Assembly (NCBI GenBank): GCA_963681505.1
Contig: OY811971.1
Coordinates: forward strand, 21,481,353 to 21,545,352
Reading direction: 5' to 3'
Source of the DNA: Eunapius fragilis
Taxonomy: Eukaryota; Porifera; Demospongiae; Spongillida; Spongillidae
DNA: 64,000 nt
Position 1 is the first letter of the stretch. Every line of letters begins with the position of its first letter. A model generated the notes under the pieces. That model was not told where the DNA came from. It did not search any database and saw only the letters and a list, made by a program, of their open reading frames with translations. Shown one piece after another: positions 25,015 through 37,470 of this stretch. The position numbers were made by a program, and so were the translations under genes.

Positions 25015-26676
25015 CTATGAACCTTGGATTTCCTTCACCGATTTTATTAACCGGTTGTGTAAAATAAAAAGTGCATGGGCCGTAGAAGATGTTCGCTCAG
25101 TTCAGTATTTGTCTTAAGCGCACTGGTGAATGTCACACATTTGAAGCAGCAAAATCCTACAATTATATAAATATGAAGACTTATAATTACCATTGAGACC
25201 ATGCAAGCTATTAATACCTGGCAAGAGGGCCCGGGAATACGAATTGACAAGATCCCAAGCCGGATGACAAGCGGATAGCAGAGGCACGGTTAGAACAATA
25301 GGTCAGACCGACTGATGAACTATAGGAAGTAATTTAAAATGTAAGCAAAACCTCTTTGAGAAAGAAGCAACTGAAACATGCAAGTTTTGATGACGCAGTT
25401 GCACGCATGTCGGTACATTGAGAGATGATGGAAATCATGCCATTCTTAGTTTTAAAATATTCATTTAGCAAGCCCATGCGTACAGGTCTGTAGAATAATT
25501 TCCTTTTGTACCTACACGATAGGACATGGATGTTCAATAAAACTTGCTTATGCATATATGGCTCTCACCATCATTGATTTTTATATACACCACCATGCAT
25601 GGACCCCAATCGTACATTCAACCAGGCCTATATATTATTAATAGGAAATTCGTTCATTTACATTCACTTGCTTTTAAAACAGGATCCGTGAAAATACCAC
25701 CTTTTAGTCGGAAAAGCGTCAATTTTTGGCCGGATAAAATATACTGTTAGAGAGTTCAATCATCGCCAAGAAGCATGGCGATGTTTCCTGTCCCGTATCT
25801 GTACTGGACCCTGGCTAAGTTTATGCATTCTAAGTGACGCGGTTCTAACTTTATCGATCTCGGAGCGTCGCCGGGTACACTTTTTTCCTAGGCCATTATG
25901 AGCAAGTTTTAATATAAATTTCAATTTATCTACGGACGACTATAGGGCCACAATAAGAGTTACGCTTCCAGTAAGCTTAGTTCGTGTTCAAAACTCACTT
26001 GCAGCTGTTTATGCCCCGCGCGCAGACGTGAAGCTAGTGACTGCCAATTGATTTCAGCCTGGGGACTATCAAGTAGGGGTACTAGGCTAATAGTTTTTAA
26101 GTAGCACATGTGAAGGGTAACACATGTAATTTAAGCACGAAATTAATGCATCGGATTTATAACGTCTTGGCAAGGCATGGCCTTGGTTTAACCCCCAAAT
26201 TATCACCACATTTGGCTGCAACTTCTATGACGTCACTCCTGACCCAAACATTGGGCCTGGGTACGATCAATACTTGAGTCCTGGAGTCGAGACCTGGGTA
26301 AGTGTTTTGACGCACACACGATAGGCAATCGACAGGATTTGATTGTAACTAACTTCTTTGATTAACGTGAGCAGATCTATACTGTTTCCGAAATCCGAAA
26401 CGTTCTCAGAAGAAAGTGTACCGTTCTCGGTTAACGGTCTTGCCTTCTCGACTTATAACAAACGCAGGTCCTCGTTAGATTTACTTGCAAGGGTTCCGTG
26501 AATAGCTTTAAACAGCGTCTAGATAATAGAACTCCATGTTGCACCTGTATTATTTACAATTAGAGCCTTTCCGACTAATTTTCCAACATGGGAGTTCGAC
26601 AAAACAGGTCAAAAACGTATTCCATTTTCACGGATCCGGTGTTCATTGTATACCTGCATGATCAAGGTTATAGTTA
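25015..26676 (-). repeat. Block A of the right arm, interrupted by a retrotransposon
   Basis: Inverted counterpart of about 115-1793. The match resumes at 38449 (partner of 1-115), so the original block was contiguous before the gypsy insertion. A short frame conserved in both copies (25544-25750 and 1040-1246) is probably fortuitous. Confidence 0.88.
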
Positions 26677-26851
26677 TGTAACGACCTTGGTTAGCGCAAC
26701 CAAATGTATAATCACAGGAAAGACAAAAGACACAATAGTACAGCACGCATACACTTAAATAGTCAATTCCTAGAAGGTTCGAGATGTACATGCATTTCTT
26801 GCGCAAGCGCATTAGTAGCGACAATCAAGATTATTGGAGCCTCCTGTTACA
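26677..26851 (-). repeat. 3' LTR of gypsy copy 1
   Basis: 175 bp, TGTAAC…GTTACA. It carries A at the position where both 5' LTRs carry C (AGACACAATAG against AGACCCAATAG). Confidence 0.95.
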
Positions 26852-26886
26852 CTGCTCCCTCTTCTGAAAGGTTGAACTCCAACATA

Positions 26887-28036
26887 TTACGAGTACGGCA
26901 CAGCTCCATAATAGACCGGTGCACGACGATTTCGCCTAGGGTACCGATGTTGATTTTGCACCACCTCTTCTTGTGATGGGACCTCCTGTTGAGGAAGTTC
27001 ATCATGTTGCATGGCCACCTCTTCTTGTGATGGGACCTCCTGTTGAGGAAGTTCATCATGTTGCATGGCCACCTCTTCTTGTGATGGGACCTTCTGTTCT
27101 TCATTCTGAATGTCACGCTCTAGGGCTTCATGCCCATCCTCATGAGCCTGCAGTTCAGGTAGCTCCTGCTGTCTTGGCATTCTCATTTGTCCCCTATCCC
27201 TTGGCTGTATCTCCAGACTTTCCTCATCGTCGTCCACAATCCTCAAATCTGTACCCACATGGCAATGCTCCTGCATCAGAGGCAACTGATTTTCTACTTC
27301 CTGTGGTGAGTGGTCCTTCCCAGGTCTTGCTGCTTGCATAGAGGGGCAAGGTTTCAAGCGATCAAAATGGACTACTAACCGCTTGCGCCTGTTTGTGTTT
27401 TGAATTCTATAGACCACTGTGGAGAGCTTCTTCACAACTCTATAGGGCCCAGTCCATGGACAGTGTAATTTCCTCTTCGCTCCTTTAGGGATAACAGGGT
27501 TGTGCAGCCAAACTAAATCGCCCACCTGATATTCATCCCCATGGACTTTCCTGTTATACAACTCCTTCTGTCGCTCCAGAGCAGCCCCCGTGCGATTCCT
27601 AACTGTCGAATAAGCTTCCTCCAACGTTTGCCGCAGGTTTCTGACATACTCCTGTTTTGTCATCTCTTCCATAGGGGCAGTCCCATAAGCAAGATCGACA
27701 GGTAACCTCGCTTGACGGCCAAACAATAGAAAAAATGGTGAAAAACCTGTGGATTGGTGGACAGAAGTATTATAAGCCATACACACTAGCCTTAACTTTT
27801 TATCCCAATCTCCAGGGTGCTCATGCACAGTTGCAGCTAACATACTCAGAAGTGTCCGATTTAGACGTTCTACCAAACCATCAGATTGGGGATGATAGGC
27901 CGTTGTCCGCGTCTTGTCAATGTGCAGCAATTTGCAAACTTCTTGCATAAGCTTCCCCTCGAACTGTCGGCCCTGATCAGAGTGTAGCTGTTCCGGGATA
28001 GAAAATCGGCAAAATACTTCTTCCACTAACTTCTCA
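26887..28036 (-). pseudogene. Gypsy copy 1 pol, C-terminal fragment (integrase end)
   Basis: Encodes the second catalytic Asp region (SDQGRQFEG), the Glu region (YHPQSDGLVERLNRTL), the GPY/F module (WTGPYRVVKKL) and a tail with three near-identical QEEVAMQHDELPQQE-type repeats, ending in RYPRRNRRAPVYYG. It is cut off from the rest of pol by the element beginning at 28037; the Met-containing lead-in upstream comes from that element's terminus. Confidence 0.92.
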
Positions 28037-28440
28037 CACTGTGCAAAAAATAGGATATACGCTATTGTATATTTTGCGTATATTTCGAGTATACGCATGA
28101 ATATACGCGTGCGTATACGCGAAATATCCCACTGGTATATTTTGCGTATAGAACCAATTTCGCACTGCGTATATTTCGAGTATCCTCAAATGTATCACGT
28201 GCGCTTATGGAGGATTCTCTAATTAATGTCTCCGGATACTACACTGTACCTACGTTGACCGTATACTGTATTGGGTACGCCACCCGATTATGTTCGTTGT
28301 ATACTGGCTTGATTAGTATTAAAATTATTATCAATATTAAATAAAGCAATACAATCAATAGACAACGTTCAAGCTTTCCAGCCATCCAGGAAGGAGATAC
28401 TCCAGTAGTGGCCCTCCAACCCGCCGTTGCCACGAGTTGC

Positions 28441-28740
28441 TCAGAAATCCATTGCAACCTCTTCTAACGAAACGCGCGGCAGTAGTTGAGCGTGGGCTTC
28501 AAACTGCTTCCTTGTACTGTCACCATAGTCCATATAGCTACAGCAAAATAGAGCATCAAATGCAAACAGAGGCCTACACTGACGGCGGGATTGCTTGACA
28601 AGCTCAGCTGAATCTGAAGTTTCCTTGTCTAGCTGCAGGGAATATACAGGGTTAAAACAAACGAAGCCATTACCATATACTCCAAAGCAATCCGCTACTT
28701 CTCCATCTCCGCTCTTCGTATAATTTGTAAATTCTGACAA
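28441..28740 (-). CDS. Unrecognised 99-residue ORF inside the CACTA-like element
   Basis: Contains LVKQSRRQCRPLFAFDALFC and ends VSLEEVAMDF. It has non-repetitive composition and balanced codon use, unlike the surrounding satellites, so it may be a captured gene fragment or transposase remnant. No family is recognised, and exon boundaries are not evident. Confidence 0.3.
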   Translation of the reverse strand: MSEFTNYTKSGDGEVADCFGVYGNGFVCFNPVYSLQLDKETSDSAELVKQSRRQCRPLFAFDALFCCSYMDYGDSTRKQFEAHAQLLPRVSLEEVAMDF

Positions 28741-29460
28741 CAGACACTGATAAACAGCAAGTGTGAATGAAAACGCAATCTCTTACCCGCTCTGCCTTTG
28801 CTAGTTTTTATGACGTCTCTAAATTTGATCGAGAAAAAAAAGGTGATGATCACTGCTTACGCTTCGAGACTTCAGCTGGATTCTCCTCAGTAGGAAAAAA
28901 AAAGCCGATATAACGTTACTGTACCTGTACAGAAAGTGATGTCCTTTTCCCTCGAGTTGGTCTTACAGCATCGCTTTGAGACAGTTTTGGATCTGTAGTT
29001 TCGCAACCTCCTGCAGTAGTGTAACGGACCGTGCAAACAGCATCGCCATGCTGCCTAGGACCTAGGGTTTGGAGCGGTCTTCTTAGTCATCATCGTACTA
29101 GTATCGATATATATGTAGGTTCTGCTGTGACGACATGACTTCATCGTTTCTCGGGGACCTGTTAGAGGAGAGACTTGGGAATTAGCCACTAGCCCCTCAA
29201 TTTACTTGAAGACCCACCTAAGATATTTCTTCTGGATGATAGGAACGTACGGTTATAGTTGCAGTAGATTTCCCGACGATGACGCCATATATGCATGCGG
29301 CTTTGAAGAGTCTACGCATGCGCGTTACATTCATTTGACAAGAAGCCTCGTACACACTGTATTTGTTCTGCTCAGAGTGGGGTTTCAAAAGCAACTTAGA
29401 AATGACTTATTTGATGTACACAAGACTGTATTACAATACCTGGTCTGGCCACTAACCATT
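28741..29460. other. Interior of the CACTA-like element, no gene recognised
   Basis: Unique sequence with an 85-codon plus-strand open frame at 29206-29463 that resembles no known family. Confidence 0.4.
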
Positions 29461-30170
29461 TGATGCACACCTACGAACATGACTCTATTAGATGCACACC
29501 AGGGACTGCCACTTTATTTGATGCAAATAAGCAAACCCAAGTCTGGCCGCTATCCTGATTCTATTTGAAGCCCACCAGGTCTGGTCGCTACCAAGATTCT
29601 ATTAGATGCACACCAGGGATTGGCCACTACTAGAATTTAATGATTCAATTTGATGCAAACTGGGTCAGTTTGCTAACATGATTCGATTTGATGCACACCA
29701 GGGTCTGATCGATATCACAAACCTACCAGATGTACAACAGCGACTGGCCACTAGCGTGTCTTTACTTGATGCAGACGAGTTAATATGATTCCATTTGATA
29801 CACACCAGGTCTGGCTGCTAACATGATTCTATATGATGCACACCAGGGACTGCTGCTCGCATTACTTGATATGCTAGTACATGGCAATTCCTAATGTGAG
29901 GGTCATGGTAGCAGTGTGCATCAGACAGAATCATATTAGCGGCCAGACCTGGTGTGCATCAAATAAAGCTATTGGCCATTCTCTGGTGTGCAGCTGATAG
30001 GATTGTGGTATCAACCAGATCCTAGTGAGCATCAAATAGAAACATGGTAGCGACCAGACCAATGTGCATCAAAAAGAATCAGGATACCCTGATTTCATAA
30101 AAAAGATTCAATCTGATGCACACCAGGTCTGGCCGCTATCCTGATTCCATTTGATCACATGACCGTATTA
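29460..30170. repeat. Degenerate minisatellite, inverted about its middle
   Basis: Many copies of a unit of about 50-60 bp containing TTTGATGCACACCAGG and CTGGCCGCTA. From 29460 to about 29880 they run in one orientation; from about 29900 to 30115 the complement (GCGGCCAGACCTGGTGTGCA) is used, after which the first orientation returns. This gives fold-back potential inside the element. Confidence 0.8.
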
Positions 30171-31340
30171 GACATAGAAAAAGTGTACTGTGTCATTGCT
30201 ATATAGTAATATATGGCCACACCCCTTTGTAAGACTTCTATGTATATACATTAACATGACATGTACATGTATGGAAACGTTCGGTTACACCCAGCTAGTC
30301 TCACAAGTGGAGATAGAATAGTACACAACATGTACATGTAAAGATGTAACAATACAACAAATGTAAGTTCACATCAGATCTTTCAGTTTCATTCAATTGA
30401 TGTAAGGCTTGATCCTATCAGGCCGGTGAAAATGATATCATTTAAAGATATCACACCATGCAAACATACCATACATACAATTTGGATGAAGACTATTGAG
30501 AAGGATAGATTCTTAGTGCACTCAGCTACTAAATGGCAGTAATACTGGTGCCACCTCCAAGCGCCAAGCCTCTAGCTAAACATTTTCATTCTGAATGCTC
30601 CGAAATCACATTCGCCTCTTTCAAACCACATTCTTAGCATCTTCACCTACTCACACAGATATAAGCACGTACAGACAATTGTAAACATATGTGGATGCAC
30701 ATGCACATACTGGTATAAAATGCAGACACATGCATACACACATCTTGACAGAATTGTGCTTTCTTCTCCTAGTGACATGCAGACACAGATACACACACAT
30801 GCGTACCCTATCTATGTAGCTGCACACATGCCAATATCCTCCCAAAAGGTCCTTCAATACAACCATAACATGTAAGAATGTTCACAGAACAATGAAAGCC
30901 CTACACAGCTAGGCACCAAAACATATTGCTGCCTGGGTCTATTTGGCACTGACTAAACATCACACAGTGAACTATAAAAACTTCAGAGTGACACCAAAGC
31001 AATCAAACTTCAGTGCTAACAGCCCACAGTTAGTCCACCAACCCTCCCCTTTGGCAGGAGTGCCCCAGTTATCAAGACTGTAGCTACATGCATCATGGTA
31101 GCCTCATCATGGGGTGTGGCAAAGCAGCCATCCCACCAACTGTGTGAGTGTATTACCCCTTGGCAACTTCTTCAAGTATGTGTATGTGTGTGTATGTGTG
31201 TATGTGTGTATGTGTGTGCGCATGTGTGTGCATGCAAGGTGAGTGTTAAGATCATGTGATGTGGTTTAGTAGACATTATTAGGTGATTAGGGTAAGTAGG
31301 AATGCTAGCATTAAATACCAAACCATCTTCATCAGGCACC
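30171..31340. other. Interior of the CACTA-like element, no gene recognised
   Basis: Unique AT-rich sequence with a short (TGTATG) repeat at 31176-31235. Frames that cross it are short and of biased composition. Confidence 0.4.
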
Positions 31341-31342
31341 TC

Positions 31343-32515
31343 ATGACAGTATGAGGTGAACACATGACAGTATGAGGTGAGCACATGACAGTATGAGGTG
31401 AGCACATGACAGCATGAGGTTAGCACATGATAACAACATGAGGTGAGCACATGATGACAGCATGAGGTGAGCACATGACAGCATGAGGTGAGCACATGAT
31501 GACAGCATGAGGTTAGCACATGATGACAGCATGAGGTTAGCACATGATGACAGTATGAGGTGAGCACATGACAGCATGAGGTTAGCACATGATGACAACA
31601 TGAGGGTAGCACATGTCAGCATGAGGTGAGCACATGATAACAACATGAGGTGAGCACATGATGACAGCATGAGGTGAGCACATGACAGCATGAGGTGAGC
31701 ACATGATGACAGCATGAGGTTAGCACATGATGACAGTATGAGGTGAGCACATGACAGCATGAGGTTAGCACATGATGACAACATGAGGGTAGCACATGTC
31801 AGCATGATGTGAGGCTGAGCACATGATGGCAGCATGAGGTTAGCACATGATGACAGCATGAGGATAGCACATGATGACAGCATGAGGTGAGCACATGATG
31901 ACAGCATGAGATTAGCACATGACGACAGCATGAGGTGAGATCATGACAGCATGAGGTGAGCACATGATGACAGCATGAAGGTAGCACATGTCAGCATGAG
32001 GTGAGCACATGATGGCAGCATGAGGTTAGCACATGATGACAGCATGAGGATAGCACATGATGACAGCATGAGGTGAGCACATGATGACAGCATGAGGTGA
32101 GCACATGATGACAGCATGAGATTAGCACATGACGGCAGCATGAGGTGATGAGGTGAGCACATGACAGCATGAGGTGAGCACATGATGTCAGCATGAGGTG
32201 AGCACATGACAGCATGAGATGAGCACATGACAGCATGAGGTGAGCACATGACAGCATGAGGTGAGCACATTATGTCAGCATGAGGTGAGCACATGATGAC
32301 AGCATGAGGAGAGCACATGATGTCAGCATGAGGTGAGCACATGATGACAGCATGAGATTAGCACATGACAGCATGAGGTTAGCACATGATGACAGCATGA
32401 GGATTGATGACAACACGAGGTGAGCACATGAGACAGCATAAGGTGAGCACATGATGTCAGCACATGATGACAGCATGAGGTGAGCACATGACAGCATGAG
32501 GTGAGCACATTATTA
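31343..32515. repeat. 24/21-bp minisatellite array, about 1.2 kb
   Basis: Roughly 50 tandem copies of GCACATGATGACAGCATGAGG with a variable GTGA/GTTA/GATA end. Units of 24, 21 (one ATG missing) and 27 bp are mixed, and a higher-order period shows where 31430-31610 and 31625-31800 repeat one another. Long open frames on the minus strand arise only because unit lengths are multiples of three. Confidence 0.95.
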
Positions 32516-33350
32516 TCAAGGAGGCCATTGTTCATGTGCATCAGACTGTCAAACGGCATACGCTTGTCTCACCAATAACTCAGAACACACATATCATATA
32601 CATGCAATGTACCCAGAGCACCGATCCTGCATGCTTGATGCACAGATTACATCATGACCAATGTAACAGGAACATTGAATCAGTGAATATACACACGTTG
32701 AACGTGTACACATACACATGCTCACATACACATGTATGCGCATACATGCACACAACAAACACACACGCACACACATGTACCAAATGCACACACATATCAT
32801 ACATGTTACTATTACATACACATGTATACACACACACACAACACACACACACAATCACACACATATGCAGCATGTAGCCTGACCCTGGGCGTGTATACTG
32901 AGCTGGTTGCCACAGTTACAATCAGCCCATTTCAAAAGATGACTTTAAAAAATTGATTATAATAGTATGTATGACAACCATAAATTATTTATATACATGG
33001 TACAACCCAGAAATATTACAAAACTACATTGGCTTACCTTGCAGTGGTCACTCCATCCAACGCGACGTCTACACAACTTGGGGCTTTTTGGCTTCACACA
33101 TATCATCACTGAAACTGTATACAAGTACCGGTAGACGATTCAAATTCAAATGTGCGTAATTCATAAACTAAGCTAGTATGTGTATACATACATTTTATCC
33201 AGAACTCCGACCAACCAGATATACGCTTTCCTTCCGCGATTTCTTTATTTGACACTTCGGAACACGTATAGCCATCTTTCATTTTGAGTTTAAATTTAAT
33301 GGCCCATTATTAATGGCCAATAGCTCAATTAACAACGAATTACGCCCTCG
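32516..33350. other. Interior of the CACTA-like element, no gene recognised
   Basis: Includes CA-rich low-complexity sequence at 32690-32870. No gene is seen. Confidence 0.45.
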
Positions 33351-33369
33351 CTATGATGATAAAATTAGC

Positions 33370-33606
33370 ATCACATGTATACAGTTATACACAATGTGTA
33401 TAACAGTTACTTGTATAACAATGATATACAGGCGGATATACAGGCGAGTATAACAACCCTTTTTACACTGCGGTTTTTTAATTAGTACATACTACCATTA
33501 TACACAGTTATACACAATTATATGCAATATGTATAACAAATGCTGTATAACTACTTGTATAACAAAGTTATACAGGCGAGTATAACAACCCTTTTTACAC
33601 AGTGCA
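33370..33606. repeat. Two direct repeats ending TATAACAACCCTTTTTACAC
   Basis: Two related units of about 100 bp (ending near 33462 and 33602), each with TTATACAC/GTATAAC subrepeats and the same terminus. The terminus resembles the MITE ends at 13886 and 14184, suggesting truncated copies of one family. Confidence 0.6.
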
Positions 33607-33967
33607 AGTGCCAAGACCACAAGGTGTCACTGCTATTTCACTGCTATTTCAGTGGTGATCATACTGTTGGCCTATTTGTCAGGAACCATATCAGCTAACC
33701 TCTGCAACTCTAGGTCCTTCTCACTGGGGATCTTGACCATTCTCCTGCTCCCTCACACACTTTAAAACAATGGCTGATATAAATGATGAGCTGCAAATAT
33801 ATGGTTGCATGGGCGGCCAATTCACCACCCTGCTGGGCTACCTGGTTACAAAGATTGCTCCCGGTCAAACATGGCCTCCCATGCTTCCTACCATCCTGTA
33901 GACACATTGACCCACTGGTATACAGCATACAATTACGCATTCGTTAACTTAGCTAGTGTTGCCTAAA

Positions 33968-34100
33968 CACTGGCGGATACAGAGGGGGGGTTGAGATGAT
34001 ATTCACAATCAATTATAACCATATATGGACTCAACAACACCATACAATGTGAAAATTGATCGTGAATATGATCTCAACCCCCCCACTGTATCCGCCAGTG
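33968..34100. mobile_element. GGCGG-type MITE, copy 3
   Basis: 133 bp with ends CACTGGCGGATACAG and CTGTATCCGCCAGTG and target duplication CTAAA (33963-33967 and 34101-34105). The interior is a near-perfect inverted repeat (TTGAGATGATATTCAC with its complement), so the whole element can fold into one hairpin. It sits inside the CACTA-like element. Confidence 0.92.
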
Positions 34101-34553
34101 CTAAAGTACCCACTGGTCAACAGTGACGCATGCGATAACACATAACCCTGGCATACACCCCCATTCCTGTCCTCCTCACTTATCTTACCCACCTGTTAAG
34201 CCATGCCATGCATCATTAATATCTTACATACGTACCGACGCTTATAGTTCAAGTGGTAAACGTCCATAATGCTCTACGTTCGAATTCACATAGCAGGCAT
34301 ACTGCGGTTCAAATTATTCATATCAAAGTTATACATGTAAGTTATTTAGATTTGAATGCGTTGCATAATTCATTGCGGTGTGCGTATACGTGATATTTCG
34401 AGAATACGCACAATGAATAATTGTCACCTAGGGATTCTTGAAATATACCAGGTGGATATTCGAAATATACACTACCCTTGGTATATTGATGGTATACGCG
34501 AAATATACGCAAAAATATACGCTAGCGTATACTAGGTTTTTTGCACAGTGTCA

Positions 34554-37470
34554 GCAACTGTCACAGCTTCCTGATTTGGAATAGCAAATGCTTCCATCCA
34601 TTTAGAGAAATAGTCAGAAACCACAAGCACATAGTTATTTCCACTACAATATCGACTGCTATAATTTGCATGGGGTATCCCGCCTGCATACTTTGCAGTG
34701 GTGCTCGCCTCCTCTGCTACGGACTTTTCCTCGCTGCACAATCAGCACAACACCTGCACCACACTTTCACGGCTTCAACATGCCCTGGCCAATAAAAACG
34801 CTCCTGAAGTCTGCTCAAGGTCTTGGCTTCACCTAGGTGCCCTCCCGATGGTGCATTGTGCACTTTGTGTAACACATCATCCCGACTCACCTTGGGCACT
34901 ATCATTTGGAGATGACTATATCCATTGGCATCCTCATGCTGTCTATACAAAACGGCATCTTTCAACACAAGCTGGTTCCATTGCTCCACAAGTTGTGTGA
35001 ATTCTCTGCAGGCCCCTTTATACTTATCAGGATCCGGTCTCATCCCCTGACACATCGCATGATACAACGGCCCAATGGCTTCATCACTCTGCTGCAGCTG
35101 CTGTACGGAGTGATCTAGTACCGATGTCGAAGCAATGCAAGCTTCTTGACTAGGCTGGATGTTGGATCTGGAAAGGGCGTCGGCATTTCCATGATCCCGC
35201 CCCCTGCGATGAATCACCTCAAAATCAAATTCTTGTAGCATCTCCAGCCATCTGGCCGTTTGCCCTTCTGGTTCTTTGAAACTATATAACCATTGTAGTG
35301 CACTGTGATCTGTTCTAAGGACAAAGCGTCGCCCAAGTAAGTAAGACCTGAAATGTTTCGCAAATGTTACCACAGCCAAAAGTTCTTTCCTTGTTACTGA
35401 GTACTTCCGTTCTGCCTTGTTGAGGACCCGGCTAGCATATGCCACAACCTTCTCGCACCCATTGACTTCTTGTGAAAGCACTGCTCCCAGCCCGTACTCG
35501 CTTGCATCTGCATCCAAAATGAAATCATTGCTAAAATCAGGAAAAATAAGTATGGGGGCGGACACAAGAAGAGTTTTCAATTTCCTAAATGCTTCAGCAC
35601 ATTCTGACGTCCACTTGAAGTCCCTCCCTTTTTCCGTCAAACGGTACAATGGCTTTGCGATACCAGCAAAGTTTTTAACATACCGCTTATAGTACCCCGC
35701 CAGTCCGAGAAACCTCTGCAATTCCTGCACTGTTGCTGGAGTCGACCACTTGCTTACAACATCCACTTTGGACGGATCCGTTGAAATGCCCTCACGGGAA
35801 ATCTTATGACCTAAATATAACACCTCTTTGCGAAAGAATGCACACTTTGACAATTTCATCTTCAGTCCCGCCTCCCTCAACTTATCCATCACTACGCGTA
35901 AATTAAGCAAATGGTCATGAAATGACTTCCCCATAACAACTATGTCATCTATATACACTAAACATCTGCTCCATTTAACCCCAGCAAGCACCATATCCAT
36001 CAGCCTCTGAAAAGTTGCTGGTGCATTACACAACCCAAACGGCATTACCTTGAACTCGAATAATCCCTCCCTGGTTGAAAATGCTGTTTGTGGCCTGTCT
36101 TGCTCGCTCACTTCCACCTGCCAGTATCCTGACAGTAAATCCAATGTTGAGAACCATTTCGAGCCCCCTAATGCCTCCAAGGTTTCGTCAATCCGTGGTA
36201 GCGGGTATGCGTCTTTGCGGGTCACAGCATTTAGTTTCCTGTAGTCAATGCAGAACCGCATTGTGCCATCTTTCTTCTGAACGAGTACAACAGGTGATGC
36301 CCAAGGACTTGCAGACGGTTGAATGACATCTTTCTGGAGCATTTCGTCCAACAACTTGCGAACCTCACGTTGTCTTGCCACGGGAATCGACCTACTAGGT
36401 TGCTTTATTGGTGGGGCTTCACCTGTGACAATAGAGTGCTGCACCACTGCTGTACGTCCCAGCTCTTCGTCCTTATCGGCTAAAACATCTTCATACATTA
36501 ACAGCACGGTCAACAATTCCTCACGCTCCTCCTCTGACAAGTCATCACAGCTCTGCACACAGTTGTATAACATCTCTCTTTTCTGTGCCGATATTCCACC
36601 CACCACCCTATTGTCCACAGGACCATGTACAGTCGCTGCAATGTGACTATCTTCAATCCTCTCAGCCCTTGCAACTACCATTCCCTTGTAAACAGTAACT
36701 GCTACTGGCGAAGGATTTACCATACGCACTGGTATACACCCCAACTCACAATCCTGTATGGGCTTGACAACAGCACCCGCAACAAGAACTTGGGGCACAT
36801 TCTGGTCTCTCAGGCCTTCTACCAACCAGGTTCCGCTACCACATAGAGAATTTGTGCTTGCTAAAACTTCAACTTCGCTCCAAGCTGGAACAGTTACATT
36901 CTCCATCAGAGTGGCCCTGGCCTGACACACCAAATCAACCTCCTCACATCCTGCAGTCTCTAATGGAATCTTTAAGCCACGACACTGCATAACCATATTG
37001 GGTACATCAATAATACAGGCATGTTTTTTCAAAAAGTCAATGCCCAATAGAGACTGGACACTTAGTGTACTTACAACAACAAACTCTACTGCAAGCCTTT
37101 GACCCCCTACCAATATGTCCATGCTAACAACACCCTCCACATCAACAGGACTCCCGTTCACACCTACCAACGTCCCCCCGTTCCATTGTTCCATTTTAAA
37201 CTTTGCACCACCAAGTCTCATCCATTGTTCCTTTCCCAGAAGGCTGACTGCAGCTCCAGTATCAATCATCAACGTTAGGGGAACTTGATGCACAGATGCT
37301 GTGATGAAGTAAGATTTTGAGGGATTAACAGCAAAATTAGTAACAACAAAAGAAGATTGGACCTTTCTGATGCCCTCTTGCGCATGGTCCTCTGCGCTGA
37401 GGGCAGTCAGTTTCCCTGTTTCTTTCTTCGCAGAGCACAACCTCTGGCAAAATGCCCCGCCTTTCCACAC
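34554..37470 (-). pseudogene. Gypsy copy 1 pol, N-terminal part with protease, RT, RNase H and broken integrase
   Basis: Reads through protease (LMIDTGAAVSLLG), reverse transcriptase (LVYIDDIVVMG), RNase H (ILDADASEYG and RTDHSALQWL) and the integrase zinc region, then meets a TAG at 34717-34719 where the intact copy has a Gly codon. A 22-bp deletion at 34645/34646 shifts the frame further on. The retained YIDD and protease motifs show that the lesions are confined to the integrase portion. Confidence 0.93.

Larger units (their letters stand above)
19150..26676 (-). repeat. Right arm of the giant inverted repeat, inner part
   Basis: Inverted partner of 1-4300. From inside outward: block C (19150-19905, split by a MITE), B2 (19905-20560), a TGAG/CTCA-rich spacer (20600-21060), an IS630-type transposon, a linker (23836-24010), B1 (24030-24700), a spacer (24760-25015) and block A (25015-26676). 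The arm then continues at 38449 beyond a retrotransposon. Sequence similarity between arms is high but not perfect, with scattered substitutions and indels. Confidence 0.9.
28037..34550. mobile_element. CACTA-like (EnSpm) element inserted in gypsy copy 1
   Basis: 6514 bp with terminal inverted repeats starting CACTGTGCAAAAAA, imperfectly matched over about 50 bp. A 3-bp target duplication TCA flanks it (28034-28036 and 34551-34553), and the intact gypsy copy shows a single TCA at the same site. The subterminal zones (28060-28200 and 34375-34540) are packed with short GTATATTTCG and TATACGC repeats in both orientations, a trait of CACTA elements. Terminal CACTG and a 3-bp duplication support the superfamily. 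No transposase is recognised, so it is probably non-autonomous. The interior holds minisatellites, repeated TATAACA-type ends and a small MITE. Confidence 0.85.

Noticed and set aside
26847-27116. Plus- and minus-strand small ORFs with HHKKRW repeats
   Set aside because: Shadow frames of the triple repeat in the gypsy pol tail.
31343-32515. CRISPR-like array
   Set aside because: Units are contiguous tandem repeats without unique spacers, in an animal genome.
31172-32560. Repetitive proteins of the type MLSSCAHL on the minus strand
   Set aside because: Produced by a minisatellite with unit length divisible by three; no start context, splice sites or conserved domain.
34255-34320. tRNA-like GTTCGAATTC segment
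   Set aside because: No acceptor stem, D-arm or anticodon arm could be folded around it.
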